This document shows positions 33,958 to 43,189 of a stretch of DNA of 64,000 nt, one piece after another; positions within the stretch are counted from its first letter, which is position 1, and every line of letters begins with the position of its first letter. Origin of the DNA: UBA5972 sp964567685 (GTDB taxonomy: Bacteria; Pseudomonadota; Alphaproteobacteria; Rhodobacterales; Rhodobacteraceae); NCBI GenBank assembly GCA_964567685.1, contig CAZMNO010000004.1, positions 62,001-126,000 of the forward strand. Reading direction: 5' to 3'. The notes under the pieces are model-generated. The model searched no databases, was not told the DNA's origin, and saw only the letters and a program-made list of their open reading frames with translations. The position numbers and the translations under genes were made by a program.

Positions 33958-35298
33958 GTGGCAATACGCGTATGCATTATCGGCGCGGGGCCTTCGGGAC
34001 TCGCGCAACTAAGAGCTTTTCAATCAGCAGTAAACAAGGGCGCAGAAGTTCCCGATATCGTTTGTTATGAACAGCAGGAAAACTGGGGTGGGCTCTGGAA
34101 TTACACTTGGCGGACGGGTGTAGATCAACACGGCAATCCACTGCACGCTTCAATGTACAGATACCTTTGGTCAAACGGCCCAAAGGAAGGGCTGGAATTT
34201 GCCGACTATTCGTTTGAAGAACATTTCGGCAAGCAGATCGCCTCTTATCCTCCGCGACCGGTCCTGATGGACTATATCGAAGGTCGGGTGAAGAAAGCGG
34301 GTGTTCGTGACAAGATCAAGTTCAATCATTATGTCCGCGATGTGCGCTATGACGATGCAACTGGCATGTTTACCGTCACCACGCATGACAATGTGAAGGA
34401 CATGGAGTCCAGCGAAGAATTTGATCATGTCATCGTTGCATCAGGGCATTTCTCGAGCCCGAATGTTCCCTATTACGAGGGTTTTGATACCTTTCAGGGG
34501 CGGATCGTCCACGCCCATGATTTCCGCGATGCGCTGGAATTCAAAGGCAAGGACCTATTAATCCTTGGGACAAGCTATTCTGCTGAAGACATCGGATCGC
34601 AATGCTGGAAATACGGGTGCAACTCGATCACGGTTTCACACCGGACAGCACCGATGGGGTTCAAATGGCCGGACAACTGGCAAGAGGTTCCGGGGCTTTT
34701 AAAAGTTGATGGTAAAACAGCCTATTTCAAAGACGGAACGTCAAAAGACGTAGATGCAATTATCCTTTGCACCGGGTATCGCCACTATTTCCCGTTCCTG
34801 CCTGATGATTTGCGTCTGCAAACAACAAACCGTTTGGCGACCGCCGACCTCTACAAAGGTGTTGTCTGGAACAAGAACCCGAAAATGTTCTATCTCGCCA
34901 TGCAGGATCAGTGGTTCACCTTCAACATGTTCGATGCCCAGGCATGGTATGTGCGCGATATTATCATGGACCGTATTGCACTGCCCTCGCAGGAGGCTAT
35001 GGAACAGGATGTCGTAGATCGCATCGCCCGTGAAGACGCAGGCGAGGATGACTATTATGCGATCCGCTACCAGGGTGAGTATGTAAAAGAGCTGATTGCT
35101 GACACAGACTACCCAAGCTTTGATGTTGCCGGTGCAATTGATGCATTCTTGGAGTGGAAGAAGCACAAAAAAGAAGACATCATGACCTTCCGAAACAATT
35201 CCTACAAATCGGTCATTACCGGGACATTGGCACCGGCACATCACACACCCTGGAAAGATGCGCTGGATGACAGTCTGGAAGTGTACCTTCAGAATTGA
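33958..35298 (+). CDS. tmm: Trimethylamine monooxygenase (flavin-containing monooxygenase)
   Basis: A 446-residue FMO that oxidises trimethylamine to TMAO with NADPH and O2. Motifs in order: FAD-binding GAGPSG (9-14), the FMO fingerprint FQGRIVHAHDF (179-189), NADPH-binding GTSYSA (204-209), and the C-terminal LCTGYRHYFPFLP. Length and sequence fit bacterial Tmm. It starts with GTG 33958 behind GAGGGAAG. It converges on a LysR gene 15 bases away and lies beside the TMAO importer and demethylase genes, which confirms the role. It may also oxidise DMA, DMS or other small nucleophiles at lower rates, as known for the family. Confidence 0.93.
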   Translation: MAIRVCIIGAGPSGLAQLRAFQSAVNKGAEVPDIVCYEQQENWGGLWNYTWRTGVDQHGNPLHASMYRYLWSNGPKEGLEFADYSFEEHFGKQIASYPPRPVLMDYIEGRVKKAGVRDKIKFNHYVRDVRYDDATGMFTVTTHDNVKDMESSEEFDHVIVASGHFSSPNVPYYEGFDTFQGRIVHAHDFRDALEFKGKDLLILGTSYSAEDIGSQCWKYGCNSITVSHRTAPMGFKWPDNWQEVPGLLKVDGKTAYFKDGTSKDVDAIILCTGYRHYFPFLPDDLRLQTTNRLATADLYKGVVWNKNPKMFYLAMQDQWFTFNMFDAQAWYVRDIIMDRIALPSQEAMEQDVVDRIAREDAGEDDYYAIRYQGEYVKELIADTDYPSFDVAGAIDAFLEWKKHKKEDIMTFRNNSYKSVITGTLAPAHHTPWKDALDDSLEVYLQN

Positions 35299-35312
35299 GT
35301 ATTGAGCACGCC

Positions 35313-36218
35313 TTAGCCGACAAGGTTAAGCAACCAGTCCTCAACAATCTTGCTTTCAGCATAAGCCTGCTGGTTTTCACGAACCAGCAGGTAATACCCT
35401 GACTCTGTTCTAACAGAAACCTGCCCAAGTGGTTTGATCAGTTGGCCGGATTCCAAATGGCGATCAACAAGGTATTGCCACCCCAACCCTATTCCCAGGC
35501 CATCACGGGCCGCCTGAATTGCCAAAGGGTAAGTATTGACGACAATTGGCTGCTTGAGGGTTATATCCGCCAGGTCATTTTTGCGAAGCCATGTGCGCCA
35601 GTTGAGCCACTCCGTGTGCTCGTTTGACACCTCGATCAGGTCATGCTGTGAAAGCGAACCCACGTCTTTCAGATTGGGATTTCTGGCAAAATATTCCGGT
35701 GAGCAGACCGGAAATACGTTTTCACCAAACAGGAAGCTTGACCGGTAATTCGGCCACATGCCTTCCCCACGCAGGATCGCCAGATCGATATTTTCGGCCA
35801 GACATTCCTGATCGTTGTCAGAGGCGACCAGTCTGATTTCAATCCGTTTATTCACCTCGTTGAACTTCTGCAGACGCGGCATGAGCCAAAGCGACGCGAC
35901 GGAATTCGTGGCCGCCAAAGTTACCGTATGCTGGTCGTGACTCGCCCCAAGATTCTGCGCAGCTTCAACCAGCCTTTCAAGTGCCGGGTTGATATCGTCC
36001 AGCAACTTTTTCCCCTGGGCTGTCAGATGAATTGACCGGTGACCGCGCACAAAGAGGGCGCAGTCGAAATGCAGCTCAAGCAAGCGCACTTTTCGGCTAA
36101 TGGCGGATTCACTGATATTCAGGTCTTTTGCCGCTCCGGTGAAGCTCTCTTGCGAGGCCGCGGATTCAAAGGCGAGCAGATAGTCGAGCGGTGGAAGCAG
36201 ATAGCGATTCTTCAGCAT
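35313..36218 (-). CDS. LysR-type transcriptional regulator (GcvA-like)
   Basis: A 301-residue regulator. The N-terminal helix-turn-helix is LLAFESAASQESFTGAAKDLNISESAISRKVRLLE, with FVRGHRSIHLTAQGKKLL forming the wing, followed by a periplasmic-binding-like effector domain. The GcvA-type start MLKNRYLLPPLDYLLAFE begins at ATG 36218, preceded by CGGAGG; an upstream extension is not supported. It is divergent from tmoXWV-tdm across a 411-base region with two dyads, and so probably regulates TMAO uptake and demethylation, perhaps with TMAO as inducer. Confidence 0.88.
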   Translation of the reverse strand: MLKNRYLLPPLDYLLAFESAASQESFTGAAKDLNISESAISRKVRLLELHFDCALFVRGHRSIHLTAQGKKLLDDINPALERLVEAAQNLGASHDQHTVTLAATNSVASLWLMPRLQKFNEVNKRIEIRLVASDNDQECLAENIDLAILRGEGMWPNYRSSFLFGENVFPVCSPEYFARNPNLKDVGSLSQHDLIEVSNEHTEWLNWRTWLRKNDLADITLKQPIVVNTYPLAIQAARDGLGIGLGWQYLVDRHLESGQLIKPLGQVSVRTESGYYLLVRENQQAYAESKIVEDWLLNLVG

Positions 36219-36290
36219 GAAGCCTCCGGACAGCGCAACCTTGATCAGGCAGAGAAAACACTCAGATAATTTCACTGTTACCTGCGAATC

Positions 36291-36309
36291 TTTGCGCTAC
36301 AGACGCAAA
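36291..36309. promoter_or_regulatory. Candidate LysR-type binding dyad
   Basis: TTTGCG, seven-base spacer CTACAGA, CGCAAA: a perfect interrupted palindrome of 6-base arms. It is 73 bases upstream of the lysR start, the usual place for an autoregulatory LysR recognition site. Its size and interrupted symmetry fit a T-N11-A type box. Inferred. Confidence 0.45.
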
Positions 36310-36325
36310 ATTTAGTGAGATTTTA

Positions 36326-36360
36326 CCATAGTTTACGTATTTTGCCACTAAAAACTATGG
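36326..36360. promoter_or_regulatory. Inverted repeat CCATAGTTT in the lysR-tmoX gap
   Basis: CCATAGTTT (36326-36334) and AAACTATGG (36352-36360), a perfect 9-base inverted repeat with a 17-base spacer. The centre-to-centre distance is about two and a half helical turns. It may bind the LysR protein, another regulator, or fold in RNA. Confidence 0.4.
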
Positions 36361-36629
36361 GCACTGGACCTATAAATTTGTTCGCAGAGAATCTTCGTTT
36401 ATTTGCCATACTCCGACAATCTTTCAGAGCTAGCTGAGAGGGGAAATCAGGGAGTGAATAACGAACGTCTGGTGAGCTGATTAAGCCAAGTTGTTGATCG
36501 GTGGGTTTCAGGCCAATCAAGAAAAAGACCGCCACTTCCACAAAACAAATCTAATCCGGGTCGCTTGAGCGGCCAGATCAAAGGCAGAAGCCAAATGAGC
36601 TTGCTGTCTGTCACAATAGGGAGACCAAA

Positions 36630-37580
36630 ATGAAGAAAAACGTATTATTGGCGACGACGGTTGCCGCAGGGATGTTCGCCGCAGGCACTGCATTCGCGGA
36701 AGATTGCGGCTCCGGCGATCCGCTGATCATCCCACTGCACAACTGGTCCAGCCAGATTGTGATGTCCCATGCAGTCGGTCAGATTTTCGAAAGCATCGGC
36801 TGTAACGTCGAATTCGTCACAACCGACAGCCAGGCTGTTTACGAGTCGGTTCGTCTCGGCGATGTGACGCTGGAACTTGAAGTCTGGGAAGGTGCTTTCG
36901 GCGCTTCTTTCCGTGCAGCGCTGGAAAAAGGCGGCCTGCATGACGCCGGCGACCACAACGCTGTGACCCGCGAAGACTGGTGGTATCCGATGTGGACCAA
37001 GGACGCATGCCCCGGCCTTCCTTCCTGGGAAGCTCTGAACGAATGTGCCGCGCTGTTCGCAACGCCGGAATCCGGTGGCAAAGGCATGTATCTCGACGGG
37101 CCGGTTGACTGGCTGAAGCATGGTCAGGAGCGCGTTGCTGCCCTTGGCATGGACTTCGTGGTTGTCAACGCTGGTTCGGCTGCGGCCCTCTGGGCGCATA
37201 TCGGTGCTGCCGAAGCCGACAAAAAGCCGATCGTTGTCTTCAACTGGACACCGAACTTTGCCGAGGCTGTCTGGCCGGGCGAATTCGTGGAATTCCCGAC
37301 ATGGGTTGATGGTTGCGACAAAGATCCGTCCGTTGGTCCGAACCCGGATGCGCTGTATGATTGTGGTAACCCCGCCCAGGGCTACCTGAAGAAAGCAGCC
37401 TGGGATGGCATGCCTGACAAATGGCCGGGCGCATACAGCGTTCTGACCAAAATCTCTTTCTCCAACCCGCAAATCGCTCAGATGGCAAAATTCGTTGACA
37501 CCGACGAAATGGAGCCGGAAGATGCTGCTGCTCGGTGGCTCGAAGAGAACGCTAGCGTTTGGCAGGCCTGGACTAACTAA
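36630..37580 (+). CDS. tmoX: TMAO ABC transporter substrate-binding protein
   Basis: A 316-residue periplasmic protein of the OpuAC (quaternary amine) binding family. The signal peptide is residues 1-23 (ATTVAAGMFAAGTAFA). The mature part has many aromatics suited to an amine cage: HNWSSQIVMSH, EVWEGAFG, REDWWYPMWT, VFNWTPNFAEAVWPGEFVEFPTW. It is the first gene of tmoXWV-tdm, which identifies TMAO as the likely ligand rather than glycine betaine. A hairpin between tmoX and tmoW could raise its expression relative to the membrane parts. AGGGAGACC precedes the ATG. Confidence 0.92.
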   Translation: MKKNVLLATTVAAGMFAAGTAFAEDCGSGDPLIIPLHNWSSQIVMSHAVGQIFESIGCNVEFVTTDSQAVYESVRLGDVTLELEVWEGAFGASFRAALEKGGLHDAGDHNAVTREDWWYPMWTKDACPGLPSWEALNECAALFATPESGGKGMYLDGPVDWLKHGQERVAALGMDFVVVNAGSAAALWAHIGAAEADKKPIVVFNWTPNFAEAVWPGEFVEFPTWVDGCDKDPSVGPNPDALYDCGNPAQGYLKKAAWDGMPDKWPGAYSVLTKISFSNPQIAQMAKFVDTDEMEPEDAAARWLEENASVWQAWTN

Positions 37581-37602
37581 GCCGCTAACACGGTCGATCT
37601 TT

Positions 37603-37632
37603 TACCCCGCCCGTGATCATGCGGGCGGGGTA
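37603..37632 (+). terminator. Intercistronic hairpin (attenuating terminator) after tmoX
   Basis: TACCCCGCCCG (37603-37613) and CGGGCGGGGTA (37622-37632): an 11-base-pair perfect GC-rich stem with an 8-base loop, 23 bases after the tmoX stop. The following TATTTTG is only mildly T-rich. Such hairpins after binding-protein genes typically allow partial read-through and protect the upstream mRNA. Confidence 0.7.
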
Positions 37633-37649
37633 TATTTTGAAAGAAAGCC

Positions 37650-38678
37650 ATGACCCAGGAAAAAGTCATCACCGCAAAGAACGTGTGGAAACTCTTTGGG
37701 CCAAGCCCCGAAAGCTACCTTTCGAAAATGCCGCCGGGCCGGACTTACGAAGAAATCCGTGCGGACGGCTACATTGCTGGTGTCAAGGATGTGTCAATCG
37801 AAGTCGGTCGCGGCGAGATGCTGGTCATCATGGGGCTTTCAGGCTCCGGCAAGTCAACGCTGGTCCGCTGTTTTTGCCGCCTGCACGATATCACCGGCGG
37901 GACGGTCGAGGTTGAAGGGCAGGATGTCATGGGCCTGTCCGAGCGCGAGCTGATCGAACTTCGGCGTTCCAAGATGGGCATGGTCTTTCAGAGCTTCGGC
38001 CTTCTGCCGCACCGGACGGTGCTGGAAAACATCGCCTTCCCGCTGGAAATGCGCGGCCAGGACCGCCACGAGCGCCGCAAGCGAGCGCTTGAAGTGATCG
38101 AATTGGTCGGTCTTTCGGGCCGCGAAGATTATTTCCCGCGCGAGCTTTCAGGCGGACAGCAACAACGTGTCGGCATCGCCCGCTCGCTGGCGATCGAACC
38201 CGACATCTGGTTTCTGGACGAGCCATTCTCGGCACTCGACCCTTTGATCCGGCGCGAGATGCAAGACGAATTCCTGCGCCTCCAGGACATGCTGGGCAAG
38301 ACCATCGCCTTTATTACCCACGACTTCGACGAGGCCCTGCGCCTTGCCGACCGCATTGCCATCATGAAGGATGGTGCTGTGGAGCAATGCGATACGCCCG
38401 ACAAGATCGTTCTGAATCCGGCGACCGAATATGTGCGCAAGTTCACCGAGGAAATCGACAAGGCCCGTGTCGTGCATGCCAGCGTTCTGGCCAAGCCTGT
38501 AGACGGCAAAGCGCCCGAAGGAAAAGCGGTTCTGGGCAATGCCACGATTCACGATCTTGCGCGCGGACTTGTCAACGACAAACGCAAACTGATTCCGGTC
38601 GAGGATGCCAAAGGCAAACTGATCGGAGCGATGGATCGGCAGGAGGCGCTTGAAGTTGTCTTCGGCGACGACGCATGA
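37650..38678 (+). CDS. tmoW: TMAO ABC transporter ATP-binding protein
   Basis: A 342-residue ATPase of the proline/glycine betaine (ProV/OpuAA) type. Walker A is GLSGSGKST (62-70), the signature is LSGGQQQRVGIARSL, and Walker B is DIWFLDEPFSALDP. The C-terminal about 90 residues (ATIHDLARGLVNDKRKLIPV, LIGAMDRQEALEVVF) are a degenerate CBS-like extension used for osmotic or ligand control in relatives. It overlaps tmoV by four bases. Confidence 0.92.
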   Translation: MTQEKVITAKNVWKLFGPSPESYLSKMPPGRTYEEIRADGYIAGVKDVSIEVGRGEMLVIMGLSGSGKSTLVRCFCRLHDITGGTVEVEGQDVMGLSERELIELRRSKMGMVFQSFGLLPHRTVLENIAFPLEMRGQDRHERRKRALEVIELVGLSGREDYFPRELSGGQQQRVGIARSLAIEPDIWFLDEPFSALDPLIRREMQDEFLRLQDMLGKTIAFITHDFDEALRLADRIAIMKDGAVEQCDTPDKIVLNPATEYVRKFTEEIDKARVVHASVLAKPVDGKAPEGKAVLGNATIHDLARGLVNDKRKLIPVEDAKGKLIGAMDRQEALEVVFGDDA

Positions 38679-40651
38679 GCAGCCTGCGCGCCTTCTTGGA
38701 AGACGAAAAGAATGTCGCTCGGGTCTTTTGGACACTGATCGGAATCGCCGCCGTATTAACCATCCTCCGGCCTTGGTTGCCCGCAGGGCTTGTCCGGATT
38801 CCCGAAGCCTGGCTGCTGCCGTGGCGCGACTGGATTGACGCGGCCTTTGAATTCATCCGGGGCGACATCGCAAAGGGCGAACCGGGGCTTATTCACATCA
38901 CAAGGACCATCAGCGCTGGTCTGGAATTCGTGCTGGATGCGGTGGCGAACGTGCTTTATGGGCGCGCCCGCTGGCCACGGTTCGAGGCCTTGCCCTGGAC
39001 AGCGACCACGGCAGCTGCCGCCATTCTCGGCTATTATCTCGGCGGCTGGCGGCTGGCGCTGCTTGCAGGCGGGACGTTCCTGTGGACCGCCCTGATCGGT
39101 CAGTGGAAACTTGCCATGGAAACCATGAGCGTTATCGCAGTGGCCGCCCCGATTTCCTTCGTGATCGGCGGTTCGCTGGGAATCTGGTCGTGGAAGTCCA
39201 AGCGGATCGAGGAAACGATCAAGCCGCTGCTGCTGGTCATGCAGGTGCTGCCGTTTTTTAGTTACCTCCTGCCGGCAGTGATCTTTTTTAAAGTGGGACC
39301 GACGGCGGCCACCGTGGCGACCATCGCCTACTCGTTGCCGCCGATGATCCTGATGACCACGCTAGGTCTTAAGAAGGTTTCGCCTGAAGTCATCGAAGCC
39401 GGCAAAATGTGTGGCTGCACGCGCTTTCAGATGCTGACCCGCGTATACATACCCTCGGCGCGGACTGAAATACTGGTCGGCCTCAACCAGGTCATCATGC
39501 TCTGTCTTGCGATGGTCGTTCTGACCGCCGCGATCGGCATGCCGGGGTTGGGTTCGAAGTTGCTGGCGATGATGGGTTCATTCAAACTGGGCCGGTCCTT
39601 TGAGATCGGTATCACCATTGTGCTGCTCGCGGTCACGCTAGACCGGTTGTCAAAATCCTGGGTTGTCAAGCAGCCCGAGCATTTCGAAAAGGGAACGGCG
39701 TGGTGGCGGCGGCATATCTACCTGCTTCTTGGCATCGGTGCCTTTGTTTTCTTCCTGATCGCATCGGAATTTGTGCAGATTCTGGACCACATCAAGCGGA
39801 ACCAGGATTTCAGCCAGGGGCGTGAAATCGACCAGCTTATTAAATCGTTCCTGGCGCTGGACTGGGTGCGGGCTACCACCGGCTTCATCCGGTATTTCGC
39901 CAACAGCTTCGTATTGGTGCCAACTGAAAACGCGCTCCTATACGTGCCGACTTCGGCTTTTATTCTGGCTGTCACCGCAGTGGCTTACCGGCTGGGCGGG
40001 GTGACACCCGGCATCCTGGCCTTCGTGTTCTTCTGCATCGTGGCCGAACTCAGTTACTGGGACCGGGCAATGCTGACGCTGCATTCGGTTTTCAACGCGG
40101 TGGTTCTGGCCTTTCTGTTAGGCGCGCCGTTGGCAATATATGCCTCACGAAAGGTCAAACGCGCAAACTTCATGATCCTGATTTGCGATACGCTGCAGAC
40201 TTTCCCGTCCTATGTGTATCTGCTGCCGGCGGTTATGCTGTTTGGCATCTCGCCCGTGACGGTCATCATTTCGATCCTAATCTACACGATGGTTCCTGTT
40301 ATTCGCTACACCATCGAGGGATTGCGCGGCGTGCCTTATGAACTGAGCGAGGCCGCCGACATGTCGGGTGCCACCTATTGGCAGAAACTGTTCAAGGTTC
40401 AATTACCGCTGGCGATGCCAACCATCGCGGTGGGTCTGAACCAAGCGCTTGTCTTTGCATTCTTCATGGTGATCATCGCTGAGTTCATTGGCACACGCGA
40501 TCTGGGTCAGGAAATGCGCAAGACCCTTGCGGGGACGCATCTGGGCTGGAATTTCGTACTTGGTTTCTCGGTCGTCTTCATGGCGCTTGCCTTTGATATC
40601 GCCATCAACGCCTGGGCCGAAAAGCGCCGGAAAATCCTGGGATTAGACTGA
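38675..40651 (+). CDS. tmoV: TMAO ABC transporter permease, two fused permease domains
   Basis: A 658-residue membrane protein. Two binding-protein-dependent permease domains are fused: each carries an EAA-type cytoplasmic loop (EVIEAGKMCGCTRFQMLTRV in the first half; ELSEAADMSGATYWQKLFKV in the second). About 12 or more membrane spans are evident. Glycine betaine ProW proteins are roughly half this size, so this is a natural tandem fusion. The start ATGA overlaps tmoW; the stop TGATG overlaps tdm. Confidence 0.92.
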   Translation: MSSLRAFLEDEKNVARVFWTLIGIAAVLTILRPWLPAGLVRIPEAWLLPWRDWIDAAFEFIRGDIAKGEPGLIHITRTISAGLEFVLDAVANVLYGRARWPRFEALPWTATTAAAAILGYYLGGWRLALLAGGTFLWTALIGQWKLAMETMSVIAVAAPISFVIGGSLGIWSWKSKRIEETIKPLLLVMQVLPFFSYLLPAVIFFKVGPTAATVATIAYSLPPMILMTTLGLKKVSPEVIEAGKMCGCTRFQMLTRVYIPSARTEILVGLNQVIMLCLAMVVLTAAIGMPGLGSKLLAMMGSFKLGRSFEIGITIVLLAVTLDRLSKSWVVKQPEHFEKGTAWWRRHIYLLLGIGAFVFFLIASEFVQILDHIKRNQDFSQGREIDQLIKSFLALDWVRATTGFIRYFANSFVLVPTENALLYVPTSAFILAVTAVAYRLGGVTPGILAFVFFCIVAELSYWDRAMLTLHSVFNAVVLAFLLGAPLAIYASRKVKRANFMILICDTLQTFPSYVYLLPAVMLFGISPVTVIISILIYTMVPVIRYTIEGLRGVPYELSEAADMSGATYWQKLFKVQLPLAMPTIAVGLNQALVFAFFMVIIAEFIGTRDLGQEMRKTLAGTHLGWNFVLGFSVVFMALAFDIAINAWAEKRRKILGLD

Positions 40652-43020
40652 TGACGATACGACCTGTTTTTGAATCGCCGTATGAACGGGGTGGTATTAT
40701 CGCACCCGGCCTTCCGATTTTGCCACACGGAACAGAACGCTATCCGATCAAAGGCGGTGGATCGCAGGCAGTGCGCATCGAGGCAGGCGACGAGATTTCC
40801 GTGCTCGATCGCGAAGGGTTGCAGCCTGTCGAGCTTGTGTTCTTCGCTCCCGATGGCAGTTCTGATGCAGCAATGATCGGGGCAATGGGTGGACGCGATC
40901 CAAAAGGGTTGCAGGCTTCGCTCAGTAGTCACCCTTCGGGGCTGAAAGTTCTGCACGCACTGAAAGCTGCAAGTTTTGATATCGGACGTGCTGACGCCAC
41001 ACTTCTATTTGCCGAAGGTTCCAAGGCTGGCGAGACAGCAGATTTTTTTGCCGCCCGGGATGGATTGCTGATCGTCTGCGCCGCAGGAAGCCCGATGGAC
41101 CCACATGGGCAGGATGTGCCAACCGATGTAGTTCTTTACATCCGGCGCGCAAATCCAGCCCCTGGCAAAGGCGGTCATGCACCTTCTGACCCACTGGCTG
41201 ATCCTTTGCAGGATTACAATATCCAGCCCGGCAATGCCAAAGCCTATGAGGTCAGAAATGGCCAGTATATCCAGATCATGGATGTTCAGGGTCGCGAATG
41301 TACCGATTTTCAGGCATTCGTGCAAAGCGAGCTTGATAAGGGCAACGAGCGCGACATTAACATGACAACCACCCGCTCGCTGACCGGGTGTATCTACCCG
41401 GTGCCGGGCATTCAGTCGAAATTCTGGAGCGTCGATCAGGAACCACTATTTGAGATAGTGCAGGACACCTGTGGGCGACACGACGCTTATGGTCTTTCCT
41501 GCTATCCGCGCTATTACGACGATGCTGGTTATCCCGGTCACGTCAACTGCTCTGACAATATCAACCTGGAATTTGAGCGCTACAATATCCAGCCACGCGT
41601 TGGCTGGCCGTCGATCAATTTCTTCTTCAACACCATTCTTGATGAAACCCACATCCTGAGCCTTGATGAACCCTGGTCGCGCCCTGGTGACTATGTGGTG
41701 CTCAGAGCTCTGACGGATTTGGTATGTGTTTCAACCGCTTGTCCGTGTGACATCGACCCGACCAATGCCTGGAACCCGACCGATATTCAGGTTCGGGTCT
41801 ACAAGGAAAACGAAGATTTCAAGCCCTCCTTAGGATGGCGAAAGACCCCGGAGGCTGAAGTGGAACCGACAAAAGAAACCGGCTTTCACAAGTGCTTTGC
41901 CAGGCACACGCGTGAATTTGTAGAATATAACGGCTATTGGCTGGCCAACACGATGTCCAACCACGGCGCAATTGCCGAGTACTGGGCAGCGCGGGAAAAG
42001 GCCGTGGTGATGGATCTCAGCCCTCTACGCAAATACGAGGTGACCGGCCCCGATGCAGAAGCTCTGATGCAGATGTGCGTCACCCGCAATATGAAAAAGC
42101 TGAGTGTTGGTGGCATCGTCTATACCGCGATGTGTTATGAACATGGCGGCATGATCGATGACGGCACGGTTTTCCGGCTGGGCGAATACAATTTCCGCTG
42201 GATTGGCGGTTGCGACAGTTCCGGCAAATGGTTGCGCGACCAAGCGGAAAAGCACGGGCTGAATGCTTGGGTCCGTTCGTCAACCGACCACCATCACAAC
42301 ATTGCGGTGCAGGGGCCGCTGTCGCGCGAAATTCTGAAACAGGTTCTATGGACACCACCGACCCATTCCACGGTCGAAGATCTTGGCTGGTTCCGTTTCA
42401 CCACAGCACGCCTTGGCGATATTCAGGGAACGCCGGTGGTTCTGAGCCGCACCGGATATTCGGGTGAGCTTGGTTACGAGGTGTTTTGCCATCCTGATGC
42501 TGCAGAAGAGGTGTTTGACGCGATCTGGAATGTTGGCGAGCCGATGGGCATGCTGCCGTTGGGTCTGGAAGCACTCGATATGCTCAGGATCGAAGCCGGT
42601 CTGATTTTTGCGGATTACGAGTTTTCGGATGAAACCGATCCTTTTGAAGCAGGCATCGGCTTTACTGTACCCTTGAAGACGCAGGAAGACGATTTCATCG
42701 GGCGCAAAGCGATTGAAGAGCGCAAGGCGCATCCGCATCGCAAACTGGTAGGGCTTGATATCGAAAGTGGGCTTGTTCCGGCGCATGGTGACTGTGTGCG
42801 CATTGGCAAAGCACAGGTTGGCGTGGTTACATCTGCAATGAAATCTCCGTATCTGGGCAAGGTGATTGCGCTTTGCCGTATGGATGTCACTCATGCCGAG
42901 CCGGGAACAAAAGTGGAAATTGGCCAGCTTGACGGGATGCAGAAACGCCTGGCAGCCACAGTCACCACCTTCCCGCATTTTGACCCGACCAAAGAGCGGG
43001 TTAAAGGCAATTACGGGTAG
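40651..43020 (+). CDS. tdm: TMAO demethylase (DUF1989 plus GcvT domains)
   Basis: A 789-residue enzyme that splits TMAO into dimethylamine and formaldehyde. The N-terminal half (about 190-400) is the DUF1989 zinc domain, with candidate metal ligands in TCGRHDAYGLSC (Cys284), GHVNC and CVSTACPCD (Cys359, Cys364, Cys366). The C-terminal half (about 425-780) is a GcvT-like folate domain (NYWLANTMSNHGAIAEYWAA type entry, LSRTGYSGELGYEVF, GIGFTVPL, DFIGRKAIEE) that takes formaldehyde to THF. It is coupled to tmoV by a one-base stop/start overlap. Length and domain order match Tdm. Confidence 0.93.
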   Translation: MTIRPVFESPYERGGIIAPGLPILPHGTERYPIKGGGSQAVRIEAGDEISVLDREGLQPVELVFFAPDGSSDAAMIGAMGGRDPKGLQASLSSHPSGLKVLHALKAASFDIGRADATLLFAEGSKAGETADFFAARDGLLIVCAAGSPMDPHGQDVPTDVVLYIRRANPAPGKGGHAPSDPLADPLQDYNIQPGNAKAYEVRNGQYIQIMDVQGRECTDFQAFVQSELDKGNERDINMTTTRSLTGCIYPVPGIQSKFWSVDQEPLFEIVQDTCGRHDAYGLSCYPRYYDDAGYPGHVNCSDNINLEFERYNIQPRVGWPSINFFFNTILDETHILSLDEPWSRPGDYVVLRALTDLVCVSTACPCDIDPTNAWNPTDIQVRVYKENEDFKPSLGWRKTPEAEVEPTKETGFHKCFARHTREFVEYNGYWLANTMSNHGAIAEYWAAREKAVVMDLSPLRKYEVTGPDAEALMQMCVTRNMKKLSVGGIVYTAMCYEHGGMIDDGTVFRLGEYNFRWIGGCDSSGKWLRDQAEKHGLNAWVRSSTDHHHNIAVQGPLSREILKQVLWTPPTHSTVEDLGWFRFTTARLGDIQGTPVVLSRTGYSGELGYEVFCHPDAAEEVFDAIWNVGEPMGMLPLGLEALDMLRIEAGLIFADYEFSDETDPFEAGIGFTVPLKTQEDDFIGRKAIEERKAHPHRKLVGLDIESGLVPAHGDCVRIGKAQVGVVTSAMKSPYLGKVIALCRMDVTHAEPGTKVEIGQLDGMQKRLAATVTTFPHFDPTKERVKGNYG

Positions 43021-43189
43021 TAGAAAAAAGACTATCCTGCGCTGTTGCGCGGCTATGCTTGAAAACCCTGTTGCGTGCTCCCAAAGCGCGCAGTGCCGTG
43101 GGTGACAGAGGATTCTCTGGTGTTGATCTGCCAGCCCCGACTGGTTTATCGGTGTCAGAGGATTCCGCCTGCAAGAAAAGATAACCCCC

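Larger units (their letters stand above)
36219..36629. other. Divergent lysR-tmoX control region
   Basis: A 411-base non-coding region, AT-rich on its left side, that must carry both promoters. It holds two dyad elements listed separately (36291-36309 and 36326-36360). The right half shows no recognisable element apart from the tmoX ribosome site (AGGGAG). A long 5' leader of tmoX is possible. Confidence 0.5.

Noticed and set aside
43102..43176. Imperfect direct repeats GTGACAGAGGATTC / GTGTCAGAGGATTCC between tdm and dapE
   Set aside because: Only two degenerate copies; no further repeats or symmetry, so no functional claim is made.
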